Source: Terebella lapidaria (taxonomy: Eukaryota > Annelida > Polychaeta > Terebellida > Terebellidae). From it: a DNA stretch of 64,000 bases. Below are positions 34,962-46,590 of this stretch, one piece after another. A program made the position numbers and the translations under genes. The notes beneath the pieces were generated by a model. It had not been told where the DNA came from. It saw nothing but the letters and a program-made list of their open reading frames with translations, and ran no database searches. The stretch covers positions 36,962,651 through 37,026,650 of the forward strand of contig OX424558.1 of assembly GCA_949152475.1 (NCBI GenBank), written 5' to 3'. Every line of letters begins with the position of its first letter. Positions within the stretch are counted from its first letter, which is position 1.

Positions 34962-35698
34962 TGTAAAGTTATTGACTACCGTCCGCTCTTCGGGATCCTC
35001 GAGGATAGTCCTCTCTCATCCGAGTCCTTGCGGACGCGCATCCGCTATTCCGGATCCTCGCGGCAGGGCCGCTCACCGGAGGTCGCGGCGGACACGGTAA
35101 CTACTTCATCATTAACGGTAACCAGGTAACAGCCCACCCGACACTCCCAGGCCTACGGACACCGTTCAGAAACTAGTTCATCCCTACGGTGTTAACTGGC
35201 GGGGCCTGGCGAGCCGCGGTCTGCCTCGGGGACGGAACCCCGTACAGTCCGACATGCTGGCCAGAGCCTCTGTCACACGTCCCGGGAAGGGAGAGAGCTG
35301 GCGATCCACAGGGCCGAAGGCCCCCAAGTCAGCAACTCGTCTCTCCCAGCCCGGGCCTCCCCACGGAAATCGTCCCCAGGGCTCTAGGAGCCCACTACTC
35401 GCAAACAGGGAACACAAAGCTCATGGCCGAGCCTCGTGTGCGTCCTGTCTCTCGATCTTGGACAATCTCCTCGAACGAGTCGCTTCCAGTGTATATATAA
35501 TACACCAGAAACTGTAGGGCGCACGCGAGGTTAAATCGATCCATTGTTATAGTTTACTGGAGCGTAAATTACAATACGTCGCCGTGGCAACGCACGCTCG
35601 AACGGAGCATGTCAAAACAAGGCCAAGTACGAAAAGGCCACATAAATGGCATTTATGTTTACAATCACCTGCCGCATGCTTAGGGCAAAATCGCCACA
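34962..35698 (-). repeat. E2 3' LTR (737 bp)
   Basis: On the minus strand it starts TGTGGCGA and ends AACTTTACA, with a TATATATA element near 35493-35503. Confidence 0.95.
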
Positions 35699-35701
35699 TT
35701 A

Positions 35702-35711
35702 CCCCCTTCTT
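35702..35711 (-). other. E2 polypurine tract
   Basis: On the minus strand AAGAAGGGGG then TAA directly precedes the 3' LTR, identical to E1. Confidence 0.8.
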
Positions 35712-35974
35712 ACAATGTTGGTCCCCAACATGTTCCGCCCGCGCCCAAAACAGCCAAAACCCGACGAAGGCTTCGCATGGCGGGGTCCGGAAGAAGGCAA
35801 GATGGCAACGCCCGGAAGTCACGGCGCAAGACACTAGGACTTTAAGAGTCCCTTTTGGAAGAAAGGGGGAACTACCCTTGGACTTACGGAGTAAACTATA
35901 ACGCGCTTTGCAATTTTGAATAAATCCTCATAAACAAGCTAAAATTTTGACCGAGGTGGTCCAAAACCGTGTGA

Positions 35975-36076
35975 TGACCTTGAAAGGTCATCCATTATAA
36001 AAGAACGGTGTGTCGAGTCTTTGGAATATCTTTAAGGTTAGACTTTAAATTTAGAAATTTTGTAAAACGACACACC
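35975..36076 (-). promoter_or_regulatory. Conserved stem-loops between E2 ORF3 and 3' LTR
   Basis: GGTGTGTCG at 36007-36015 pairs with CGACACACC at 36068-36076, and a GATGACCTT-type hairpin lies at about 35973-35992. Both are shared with E1 despite indels nearby. Function is inferred only from position. Confidence 0.45.
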
Positions 36077-36225
36077 CAGTGATCAAAAGTGATAGTACCT
36101 CTAAAATGTTGCCGACCGCCCTGCCGGCCGGCTCCTCAGATCCGCAGAACGGGTCTGAGGCAGGGCGGAGCTGCGGGAGCGACTCCGGCACGCCGCCGCA
36201 CACGTGCAGCGACGAGGCTAGTACC

Positions 36226-39200
36226 CTAGCCTTCCTCCGTGGTCATCGGCTCCTCATCCGTGCCGCCTGTCTTGGGGTCTGGCGGCGGTGACGAGTCCCT
36301 ACGCCGCGGACGCAGCGGAGCCGGCATAGTGAAAGCCGGCTGCACGGGCGGATGAGGCAGGCCCGGTGGAACTTGCATGGGCTTTTGTGGTGAGCCCTGC
36401 AATCCGGGTCCTGACGGAGCCATCACGACGGAGGCCGGTAGAGAGGTCGCGCCGAGATCGGCAATGGCGTGGAACATCTCCACCGTATCGCGAGTGCGCT
36501 GTGGACCAGCCGTCCGTTCTCCCCACACCTGGACTAGGTATGGGTAGATGGCCAGCTCCAAAGCGGCATCCGCGCGCCGGAGAGCCGCCTGGTTCAGGGC
36601 GGACGACTCGGGGTCATCGACGCCCTGGAGTAGGCGAGTCCGAGCGGCCTCGGCTTCGTCAAGAAGACGCCGTAGCTGCTCATTCTCAGCCTCCAGGTGC
36701 TCCATCCGTGCGGCTACCTCTGGGGCGGGGGCGGACGCCCCGGACTGCTCGGCAAGAGCGGCGGTCCGACCCTGGTCGAACGCGCGCCGCTCAATGACGG
36801 CCGACAAAGTCCGGTAGCTCTCTAGGCTCCGCCGGGTGCCTTCCATGAGGCCCTGGTCGTATGCGAGATCGCATGCGACACGGGAGGCCTCGGCGCGGCA
36901 CCGGCTGAACCGATCCAGAGAGCTGTCCATCTCCGCCACAAGGTACTCCGCCGCTCGGGTGAGTCGACCACGCTGGGGGTGATCCCAGGGGTGCTCCTCC
37001 CGAGCGCGGACCAACGCGGCTACACCTGCGGACCCCAAGTCACGAATGGCTCGGGGCACCGGCAGGTTCACCAACGCCGGATCACCGGGGATCCGGTCCA
37101 TACCATCGCGACGATGGCCGACCGCCTGGCCTACAGACTCGCGGAAAGTCTCGTAGACGCTGGCGGTCGTGGGACCGAGCCTCCGGCGTACGTCCGCCGT
37201 GGCATCGAGGGGGTCCAAGTCCAGGGAGGCGGTGCTTTGCCACCCTGCGGACGTCCCCTCAACTACCAACGAGGACGCGGACGCCGACCTCGAGAGAGGT
37301 ACCGCACGTCCGCTACTACTCGCAACCGAGGGAGTCACGCGTGGAGTCCTTGGCGGGACCACCGACGCGGTACTCGAGGAGGCGGATGTGTCTGCCACCA
37401 CCCGTCCCTCAGACGGACCCGCGGGTACCGTCACCTCGAGCAAGCCCGGGTAGTCCTCCTGAGTCAGCGCACCCGGAGACTGCAGGGGCGTCGTCCCGGC
37501 CGGAGCCTTTCCGGCGGACGAGCTCTTCCCCTGAGTCTTCGGCTGGGGGCGCGGCTTAGGAGTAGCCACTCGTGTCTTGGCCGCGATCTGCGGCATCTCC
37601 GACACGATCATGGTCACCCGGTGCCGTTCTTCACCGGCCTGGATCACCGGCGGTTCACGGACAGCCTCTGCTGCTGTCCGGGCGGCTTCCGCCGCCTGGA
37701 ACTCCGCCGGGGTCTGGCCCATTGTCGCCGTCAGGCGAGCGGTATAGCTCGAGCCCGCGGACACAACGCCAGACTCCTTCCAGGCATCGTCCATGATGCG
37801 CTGTGCAAAGCGCCATGGACCCCAGTGAAAGAATCGGTGATTCGCCGTCCCTGACGTAGTCATGAACGACGCCACCCTCGGTGGTATGTATCCATAATTG
37901 AATACAGGCCCCACTTCATTTCCAACGATATGAAGTCCCTCACCGCGGTGTGCACCCGAGCGGTGATCATTCAGGGCCTCTAAACTGGCGAAATATCGTT
38001 GCTGAGGGGTGCCGGAGTAGCACCTCTTGCAAACGAACATTTGCATCCAGGGGTAGTGGTACCCCGCAATATGTCGACTCAAGTGGTCGTAGGTAGGATA
38101 CCTACGATCCCGATTGAGCGCACGGTGCGGGTCCTCATACCCGTCCAGGGATTCCGGACAGAGTTGGCATATTACACCCTCCTCTGTCTCGGGCGGCAAC
38201 CCGACACGCTCCTCGTCCGTGAGTGGACGAGGCCGTGTGAAAGGCGTGTCGGCCGCCGCGCCGGCCGCCGCTGTGCGGCGTCCCTGCGGATCCCTGCCAT
38301 AGCGCGGGAGGAACATGTGTCCCTGACGGACTCCAGGGAGTTCGGGGCCCATTTCGGCCCGCAGCCTCTGGATAGAGGGCTGCTCCGAGGACGACCGTTT
38401 CTTCTTTTTGGCCGCCCCCGAACGATTCTCCGACCTGGTTTGTCGGGGCACACTTTTCCCGCGTGGGGGCGCGGCCCTCTGTTGCTGCGCAACGAAGGCC
38501 CGCGCTCCCGCTTCCAGTGCGGCGTCAGACAGGTGGACCCCGTCTTGCTCCGCGCGCTTCCGGAGGAGTTCTAAACGAAGATCTCCCTCCTTCGGCACGG
38601 GACGCCCTCTGTCCACTGGACTTGACCCCACCTCCGCAGCTCCGGTAGGTTTCTTAGTACCGGAGGAAGAGGAAGAGGAGGTTCCTTTCGGTGCCTGGAT
38701 AGGCACCCGCTTACAGGAACCTCCCGCGCCTGGGCCGGATCCCACGGAGGCGCCGCCCGCACCAGATCCCGAGGGATTAGGCGTCTTGGCGACTCCGGGT
38801 TTGGCGGAGGACCCTTTCTGGCCGCCCGGCTTAGGCGCCAGTGGCTTAGGTCCTCCGGACTTCGATCCGGCTTGAGGCGAGGGGTTGCCGGACTTCTTTT
38901 TCCGGTGCGGCCGCTTCTTCTTCTTCTTCTTCGGAGGCGAGGAGGCCGGGTCCGGGTCGGATCCGGCCTCAGATTGCCCACGCTCAGCGGCTTCCAGCTC
39001 TTGCTGGGCTCTCCACTGCTTTTGGGCAATCTCCCGGGCTCGACGGCGAGTACGCCTAGAGACGGGCGATGTAAACCCGTCATCTCGGTTCTCGGTCTCC
39101 TTCGAGCCAGACTCCTGTCCCTGAGGCGGCGCTTGGGATGCGGCTTCCTCAGCCGCGTCAACCTGCTCCGCCCAAGTCCCAGGGGCCTTCTGGTCGTGCG

Positions 39201-39672
39201 GACCAGACTCCGCAGGTGCGGACACCGAGGAGTTCTCGGCAGAACCGGCGTCCGGACGGCTACGGCCATCCGGACGGGTTTCCGCACGAGTACTCTCATC
39301 CGGACCCAAAGACGCAAGCATCTCCGGGTGCGGATGCAACTCAATGTCCACATCCACGAGTCCCGCACCACCGCAGTCCATCACCTCTTCCATACGAGAA
39401 AAAGGCGACGGATCTAAGAGTAGCTCGGCGCCTGCCGTGGCCGAGTCACTCTCTGCGGGGCGGTCCTCCGCGACCTCGCTCTCAGACTCGGTTCCTGTGT
39501 AAGAACCGGAGCTGGAGCTGGATTCCTCAGAACCCACATAGGCTCCCCGAGGGATGTCCTCGCGGTCATCCTCCTCGGGCCTAGACTGGGGTCTCGAGTA
39601 CGAATTACCGCGCTCAAGAGACCCCTCTTCCCTCCCTTCATCACCTCCCCAGCCGTCACTTGACTCTGACAT
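36226..39672 (-). CDS. E2 ORF3: Cys/His-finger and coiled-coil protein of unknown function (1148 aa)
   Basis: The ATG is at 39672-39670, three bases after a possible TTG, and the frame is open to 36226. Order: acidic Ser/Glu-rich N-terminus (1-240); Lys/Arg-rich stretch with KKKKKKRPHRKKK (about 247-262), a likely nuclear signal; Pro/Gly/Ser linker; finger 1 from CQLC (about 502) to HLSRHIAGYH (about 538), an enlarged C2H2 loop; finger 2 CX2CX18HX4H from CKRC (about 546) to HRSGAH; Thr/Ser-rich region; coiled coil near 990-1015 (MEHLEAENEQLRRLLDEAEA); Pro-rich end. There is no signal peptide, membrane helix or furin site, so it is not envelope-like. It sits 1.9 kb after pol. Nucleic-acid binding with self-association is the inferred role. 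Confidence 0.8.
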   Translation of the reverse strand: MSESSDGWGGDEGREEGSLERGNSYSRPQSRPEEDDREDIPRGAYVGSEESSSSSGSYTGTESESEVAEDRPAESDSATAGAELLLDPSPFSRMEEVMDCGGAGLVDVDIELHPHPEMLASLGPDESTRAETRPDGRSRPDAGSAENSSVSAPAESGPHDQKAPGTWAEQVDAAEEAASQAPPQGQESGSKETENRDDGFTSPVSRRTRRRAREIAQKQWRAQQELEAAERGQSEAGSDPDPASSPPKKKKKKRPHRKKKSGNPSPQAGSKSGGPKPLAPKPGGQKGSSAKPGVAKTPNPSGSGAGGASVGSGPGAGGSCKRVPIQAPKGTSSSSSSGTKKPTGAAEVGSSPVDRGRPVPKEGDLRLELLRKRAEQDGVHLSDAALEAGARAFVAQQQRAAPPRGKSVPRQTRSENRSGAAKKKKRSSSEQPSIQRLRAEMGPELPGVRQGHMFLPRYGRDPQGRRTAAAGAAADTPFTRPRPLTDEERVGLPPETEEGVICQLCPESLDGYEDPHRALNRDRRYPTYDHLSRHIAGYHYPWMQMFVCKRCYSGTPQQRYFASLEALNDHRSGAHRGEGLHIVGNEVGPVFNYGYIPPRVASFMTTSGTANHRFFHWGPWRFAQRIMDDAWKESGVVSAGSSYTARLTATMGQTPAEFQAAEAARTAAEAVREPPVIQAGEERHRVTMIVSEMPQIAAKTRVATPKPRPQPKTQGKSSSAGKAPAGTTPLQSPGALTQEDYPGLLEVTVPAGPSEGRVVADTSASSSTASVVPPRTPRVTPSVASSSGRAVPLSRSASASSLVVEGTSAGWQSTASLDLDPLDATADVRRRLGPTTASVYETFRESVGQAVGHRRDGMDRIPGDPALVNLPVPRAIRDLGSAGVAALVRAREEHPWDHPQRGRLTRAAEYLVAEMDSSLDRFSRCRAEASRVACDLAYDQGLMEGTRRSLESYRTLSAVIERRAFDQGRTAALAEQSGASAPAPEVAARMEHLEAENEQLRRLLDEAEAARTRLLQGVDDPESSALNQAALRRADAALELAIYPYLVQVWGERTAGPQRTRDTVEMFHAIADLGATSLPASVVMAPSGPGLQGSPQKPMQVPPGLPHPPVQPAFTMPAPLRPRRRDSSPPPDPKTGGTDEEPMTTEEG

Positions 39673-39675
39673 CAA

Positions 39676-41584
39676 GCGCTCTAATCACTCTAAACACTGG
39701 GAGTCAGATTCGCAGATCCGTCTCCACCAGTGCCGAGCGCTTGAATGACGAGAAGGTGTCGAGTTACATCGATTATAGGCATCAAGTGTTGGCAGTTATA
39801 CTGCACACGCATCGTATGACGCGTTCCCGTGGAAACGTCTATTCACTGCATCTACCCGATCAACAGACAAAAGGACGTTTTACATTCCCGCATTCCCATA
39901 CACGCATCTCCCCCCGGTGACTCCTTTCGTGCCATGTATACGGGTGGCTTGTGTACACAAGCCATCCCGGGGGAACCCGCTAAAATACTACCGTAATTAA
40001 CAGCAGTCATTAGCAATAGCTTTCGCACTGGCGATCAATGACGTGAAGTTAATCACCCTCGCAGGTTAAAGATTGTATACAATGTATCAAAAAGCCAAAC
40101 TACTTGTGGGTGTTACGATTATGTCACCCTGTCAGCAGCGATAAATAAAAATTTAACACCGCTCAAGCAGCAATGAAAATAAATCCACCACCGCTTGCAT
40201 GCTTTTCATAGATCACGGCATACAGCCTTCGATACAATGTACACAATCTCCTACACCCCTCTTGCGAAAGCAGAAATCTCCCGATTTCTTACTCTCTATT
40301 GCACCAGGGAAAAGATATATCACTAAACTTTCTCATATATGGGATAAATGAGTAAGAATAGCATTTCCACGGGAAACACGCACACACTTGTGGCTTATAA
40401 TCCTCCCATAAATAATAAATGAGATGGAAAATAAACAAAATCACTCCCCATAGCCGCTGGCACGCTTACAGGGCGATCGGACATACCCATGACGTCCGGA
40501 CAGACAATCGGGCGCCCTATGGGCGTTTGCAAAGCGCCCACTAGCATCCCCGACGTACTGCCCGGCCGCGGAGCGGTGCCCGGTCCAGCCCAGAGCCTCC
40601 TCAAACGACTACCGGAGCGCGGAGCCAATAGATTTAGACGCGGAGCCGGCATGGTCCATAACCGCACTGGTTAGGGGGCGAACCCTTCATACCGGCGCCC
40701 AATCTAGAGGCGCCCAAAGATGGTGAAAGCAATAGCCGGCGGACGTCCGGAGCTGCCCGCGGACGGAGTCCAGGCCGGACGTCTACCATTGTACGGCGTA
40801 TTGCCCTTATCCAATGAAGATGAAATTGGAATTAGAAGCCACCACAAGTGTTGCGCATGTAATATACGACCCCCTTCTTAGAAGGAGGCCGGGGTTCCGG
40901 TCATTCCGGCCGGACCGCATATTGTAAGGTACGATCCGGACGAGAACGAGCGTCACCCGCTGCCGCGGCTGGTCCGCACACGCGGACTTAACAACCGCTC
41001 CATTATCATAATGGATAGTCGGTTTCCTGCCGTAAGAAACCTTAATTACTATAACCGTAATTATAGTAATGGCTCACGGGGGATAACTACACCGAAGTGC
41101 GTCATCTTAAAGCGCCGCGGACGCCGGACGAGTCACGCGGACGAACCGCAGACATCAGTCCTCATCTGCGGACACTATCCCCGCGTCCAGAGCCAGTTCC
41201 CCAAATCCGTGGGAAGACGCTTCTCCCGTAGCGGACGTAAATCCCAACCTCAGTCTGGCCATATAAGAGGTTGTCCCGGGACCAGGGGCGTCCGGCCGAA
41301 TCAGTAAATTCGTCCGGCCAGCGTAACCGTTGTGCGGATTACGCCGGACAGCCGTCCACAAAGTGCGGACAGGCCATCCGCACGTCCCTGGCGCTAGAAA
41401 CTACAGAAGGGCGGATGCGGAGCGGCGGCGTTACGACATGAAAGTCTCCGCGGACCTCAACTCCGAAGATGGCCACAAAGTAGCCACCCGCGGAGGTAAG
41501 TCGTGCGGACTCTCACGGAACGACCTAAAACCCATCCATAGTATGACAGACGGGTACCGCAGACGCATCCGCATGGGCGGAAGG
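39676..41584 (-). other. E2 spacer between pol and ORF3
   Basis: No credible frame is seen. It is rich in GTCCGC and TCCGGAC words and holds the ATTACTATAA stem (about 41045-41073). About 140 bp at 40110-40250 are absent from E1. It could carry an ORF3 promoter or splice sites. Confidence 0.55.
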
Positions 41585-44500
41585 TTATTCCCACCCATAC
41601 CGGGCTGGCGCACGTGGTTTCCGGCGTGGCCGCCCGTCATCCGCAGGTACTGGAGGGAGTGGGGGTACCTGCGGATCGCCGTCATCTGGCTGATAGCCAC
41701 CCAGTCCATCATCTGACGGGTCAGAGAGGTCCGGGAGGCCCACCATACGGCGCACACGCTCGTCCGGAGTCCGCGGATGCTGACCGGACGGATCCCATAC
41801 GGGAGCATCATCCGGTTCCGCATCTTGAATTAGCGGATCCATGACAAGCGGGCCCTCGTACTTCTTCAGATTATCGATATGGACAACCAGAACCCTGTCC
41901 GGATCGGAATCCCTCCGGATCCGGTAGTCCACATCTGTCACCTGTTTCAGTACGGTAAACGGGCCTATCCACGGCTTAGCAAATTTATTGCCTTGCTTAA
42001 GCGGCGGATAATAGTAGCGCACCTTGTCGCCTTCCGCAAAAGCTGGCCTACCCTTAGCATGGGCGTCATAGCCTCGCTTCTGCCGGAGGGCAGACTTGTC
42101 CAGGCGCGCACGCGCGAAATCATGGGCGTTCGCCAGGGCGCGGCGAATCCACTCCACGTATTCCGGACCGCACTGGGGTACCGCGCCGGTCTCTGCCGCA
42201 GTTGGATACATAATATCCACGGGCAAATTTAGCTCCCGGCCGTACAACATCGCGTGCGGAGTAACTCCGGTCGAAGAGTGGACCGACGACCTGTACGCCA
42301 TTAAGACATACGGGAGGTGGTCATCCCAATCATTCGCACGATCATTCACAAAGGCCGCCAGCATGTTGAGGACCGATCGATTAAAGCGTTCGACCTGGCC
42401 ATCAGACTGGGGCCTGTAGGGGGTGGTCCGCACCTTGGTACTCCCTAGCATCTGTGCTAGGTTTCGGAACAGGTTGCTCTCAAATTGCGTGCCCTGATCC
42501 GAATGTACCTGTTTAGGTACCCCATGGTACACCACCCATCTATTCACCAATAACCGAGCTACCTCGTCCGCAGTCTGGCGGCGCAGTGGGTAGGCGTCGG
42601 TATACTTGGTAAAATAGTCGGAAATCACTAGGATGTACCGGAAACCACGCGGGGTAACCCGGTGGGTATCCAGTATATCCAAAGCTATCCGATCAAATGG
42701 CGCGCCCGCCTTAACCGTGGTTAAGGGGTGGCGGCCAGGAGTCGGAACTCCTTTACGAGCTTGACACCGAGGGCAGGCTGCGCACCACCGTTGCACGTCC
42801 AGGCTGCTACCAGGCCAATGAAAGCGCTGTTGCAGCCTATGGACGGTCCTCCGGATTCCCAAGTGACCGGTCACCCGGAGGTCATGCAACTGGTGGAGTA
42901 CTTCTTTCCGCAGCTCCGCCGGAAGCACCAACTGCCATATTGGAGGCAGTGGGGTCGGTGGCTCATAGCGCCGGTATAAGAGGCCATCCCTCAAGGAGAG
43001 TCGTTCCCACTGAGATACTAGAGACAAGGTCTCCTCCCTGTAGGTCTTTCGCTCATCCTTCGAGGGCTTCTGGCCGGCCTCAAGGGCTGTGATTACCGGT
43101 GCCAGAGCTCTGTCAGCTCTTTGCATCGCAGCTATCTGCGCCGGAGAGTAGCCACCCAAGTAATTAGGCTCCTCATCCGTCGCGTCCGGCTGCGCCGCAG
43201 CGGCCATCACCACAGGGGGCAAGGACCGCTCATACTCAGACTCTCCAGAGGACGAGGGTACCCACGAGGAGTACACCGCCGGACTCGAGGAGGACTCACT
43301 GGAGCTGAGCCGCACCTCCGCTTCGTATGCGGGACGCCCTCGCCGATAACGGCGGGTCCGCGCGCGGAGATTAGCCCTAGACGCTCCGGCCGCCGTGTTG
43401 TTAGAGGGGGCGGCGGCCTGCGGTCTCCCCGGAACGTCCAATTCCGAGTCTGAGGAAGAATCCGCGGCTTGCTGGAATGGCGCCATTCCTGCACAACCCG
43501 GATTCTTGCACTTATGACAACGGGACAGGCCGTCCGCGTTGCCGTGCAACTTACCAGCGCGATGCTCTATCTGCATGTCATACTCTTGGAGTTTGACGAG
43601 CCACCGCGCCACCAAGCCATCGGCCTCACTATAGTTGAGGAGCCATCTCAGCGAACTATGATCAGTCCGCAAGCGGAAATGGCGTCCCAACAAATAGTGC
43701 CGGAAGTGCTTGGTCATCGTAACCACCGCGAGCAACTCGCGATGAGTGGTACAGTAGTTCATTTGAGAGCGGCTCAAGGCCACACTCGCATAAGCTACTA
43801 CCCGCTCTTGCCCATCCACGATCTGCGAGAGGACACCGCCGAGCGCGAAGTTACTCGCGTCGGTGTCCAGGATGAACTCGCAGTCCGGACGAGGGTGCCG
43901 CAGCACCGGGGCCGCTACCAAGGCCTGCCGGAGTCCCGAGAAGGCGTTAGCCTGCTCGGCGGACCAAACAAAATCGGCGCCCTTTTCCGTGAGGATAGTA
44001 AGGGGACGCGCGATCTCCGCAAAGCCGCGAATAAACCTGCGGTGGTAGCTCGTGAAGCCCAAGAAGGACCTCACGTCCGCCACGTTACATGGCGGAGGCC
44101 ATTTCTGTACGGCCGCCACCTTTGCGGGGTCTGGTCTCACTCCGGTGCCCGTTACCATGAAGCCCAAGTACAGGATTTCCTGCGCGAATAGCTCACACTT
44201 ACTTGGCTTCAATTTAAGCCCTGCTCCGCGGATGCGATGGAGCACCATCTGGAGGTTGGTGAGGGTTTCCTCGAACGACCGGCCATACACGACGACATCG
44301 TCGATGTAGACCATACATCGATTCCAGAGGAACCCTTTAAGTACCATCTCCATGAGGCGCTCGAACGTCGCTGGTGCGTTACAGAGCCCGAACGGCATTA
44401 CCTTGAATTGGTAGAGCCCGTTCTTGGTAACGAAGGCAGTCTTCGCCCGATCACTCTCCTCCATCTCCACCTGCCAATACCCGGAGGCCAGATCCAGAGC

Positions 44501-45894
44501 ACAGAAATAGTGCGACCCGGCCAGGGCATCGAAGGTATCCTCAATGTGCGGGAGAGGATATGAGTCCTTCCGCATGGCATCGTTGAGTTTCCGATAGTCC
44601 ACGCAGAACCTCCACGAGCCGTCCTTCTTCTTCACCATAACCACCGGACTGGCCCAAGGGCTGTCACTGGGCTCGATGATGTCCAAGTCGAGCATCTTTT
44701 GCACCTCCTGGTCTATGACCTCTTGGTGCACTATTGCTGCCCGACGAAGACGCTGCTTGAGAGGACGCTCGTCCACGAGGTCGATGCGGTGCTTGGCGAC
44801 GTCAGTCTTGCCAACCGCACCATCAGGACCCATGAACACATCCGCATACTGCCGCAGCAGTCTGCGGAGCGCTTGGCGCTGCTCTTCATCCAACCGGTCC
44901 TTCGGAACCCGAGATTCCAAATGGTCCGGCAGGGTGAACGGGTCATCTCCGGCGGCCGCCGCCGCGCACGCAGCACGGCAGACAGGATCGTCGGGGAGGA
45001 CACGACTCGAAGCCGCGGGAATAGCAGTAGCTGCTATGCATCCGCGCTTCAGTACAATCGGAGCATCCGTAGGATTCACCACGAGGATGGGCATCGCGCG
45101 GGGGTTGGACATGACCAGGGCCCCACCCAGCACGAGCCCAGTTCCTGCGGCGAAACTGCTCACGGGTTGCACTATACACGGTCGACCATCGAGGGGCATG
45201 CGGGGACGCCGCGGCCTCGTCTCGATGATCATCTCACTCATCGGCGGCACCACTACAGTGCGCGATGTCCGCATCTGGAATGAATGCATCGGGCCCGAGC
45301 GGAAGAGGAAGTGTGTGTCCTCTCCCATCCGGAACTCGCCAGCGCTAAAGTTGGCAATCACCCGGTGGACCCGTAGGAAATTCATCCCAATTATCCCGGC
45401 CGCTCCGATATCCGCCACGATCGCCTCTGTCAGATACACCTTGTCCCCAAGGGTAATAGGCAGATCGATGATGCCATGGATACGGATGCGGTTGTCTCCC
45501 GCTCCGTAGAGCTTGTACGGTCCGGGATCTCGCAACTCGAGGTTGCGGAGCGCGGGCTCCTTCCTAAACGTTCCGGCGGCCACGAGGGTCACCTCCGAGC
45601 CTGAGTCTATGAGGAACCGGACCGGCTCCCGTCCGAAGGACAGGGGCAGGTACCAGCAGGGGTCCCTCACCAGCGCGCAGGTCGGGCGATACCTTTCGCA
45701 CGCGCTGGGCTCATCTACGGAGTCCTCGCCATCCGCCTCAGCCGCGGAGGAGCCAGACTGGTCTCCAAGGACTACTTCCGGAGAAGTCATATCTACTTGG
45801 GGTCCGTCCTGCTCATCAGCGGGTGGGGCGGCATCGTTTGCCACCGAACAACTATCCCCGGACGCAGTGTTGGTCGCCACCACGTCCGGATCTA
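41585..45894 (-). CDS. pol: E2 pol polyprotein: protease, RT, RNase H, integrase (about 1435 aa)
   Basis: The frame is -1 to gag and is entered at the GGGAAAC heptamer; it is open further back to 46180, but that part overlaps gag. Order: acidic linker; retropepsin with DSGSEVT (near 45597-45612); reverse transcriptase with FCVDYRKLN and the YIDD box (near 44300); RNase H with LDTDAS (near 43870); HHCC finger of the H-X3-H-type with CX2C in WCAACPRCQ (near 42770-42860); DDE core with LDIL, HSDQGTQFE and DGQVERFNRS (42670-42370); and a C-terminal GPY/F-like WIGPFTV (near 41940). The length and motif order are those of complete Ty3/Gypsy Pol. It replicates the element RNA and inserts the DNA. 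No stop or frameshift is seen. Confidence 0.95.
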
Positions 45895-45901
45895 GTTTCC
45901 C
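45854..45901 (-). promoter_or_regulatory. Programmed -1 frameshift signal between E2 gag and pol
   Basis: On the minus strand gag reads CGA CAG GGA AAC TAG, so the heptamer G GGA AAC (45901-45895) is in the right phase and touches the stop codon (45892-45894). Slipping back one base continues into the pol frame (CTA GAT CCG). Three bases downstream, ATCCGGACG (45891-45883) can pair with CGTCCGGGGAT (45864-45854) around an 18-base loop. GGGAAAC is an established retroviral -1 slippery heptamer. Signal, geometry and frame all agree. Confidence 0.85.
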
Positions 45902-46590
45902 TGTCGCGGGTTCCGATTCTGCTGTCCCGGAGGACCAGACCGGAAGGAATTTCTCCGTTGCGGGCCAGGGAGAGCTCCCTGGTATCCGCGCGACCGCAGG
46001 CGTTCCAACAACTCCGGACACTTCAGCCAAAAGTGTCCCTGCTTTCCGCAGAAGTAGCAGGGACGGTTCTGAGCTGGTCCGGAAGTGAACGCGCAACATT
46101 CTGCGGGTCCCGGAGCTTCGAGTCCGGCGCAGTACGCAATCATGTGCGCGGCGCCGAGGTCGTATTCCTCCATGTCGCACTCGTCCGAAGGCGAGCGCGG
46201 CGCGGCAACCGGTGCCGCATGTGCGGGCGCCCCTGTAGAGGGTGCCGGCGCACTAACCCACTGCTGGGTAGGTTCCCTGGCGGGTTCCCGGACGACCGGG
46301 TCCTGCCACGGGGTTACCTGCGATGCCTTGACCGGAGGAGGAATCGCCGAGGCCGGAGCCGGGGCTGGAGGCAACTGTCTAGGACGGACAGCCATCTCAA
46401 GCGCAAGCGCGGAGTCTATTGCCTCCTCCATCGATCGCTTTTCATGGGTGGCCAGCCCGTACGCTAGGTGGTAAGGCTGGCCATCGATGAACTGATCGAT
46501 CAGCATCATCTCAAACCGTCTGGAGTCCATGTCCGGAAAAGCTCTCCGGCCGAGTATGCGTAAGCTGTACGCATAGTCTGTATACGCGCC
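45892..46590 (-). pseudogene. gag: E2 gag, C-terminal part with zinc knuckle
   Basis: After the 22-bp deletion near 46585 the gag frame continues here with FRTW-to-RAFPDM equivalent text, an Ala/Pro-rich linker and CYFCGKQGHFWLKC, a CX2CX4HX4C knuckle (near 46040-46062). It ends RQGN before TAG at the frameshift site. Confidence 0.85.

Noticed and set aside
36226..39672. ORF3 as an envelope gene
   Set aside because: Position fits, but there is no signal peptide, membrane helix, cleavage site or cysteine-rich ectodomain; finger and coiled-coil motifs point elsewhere.
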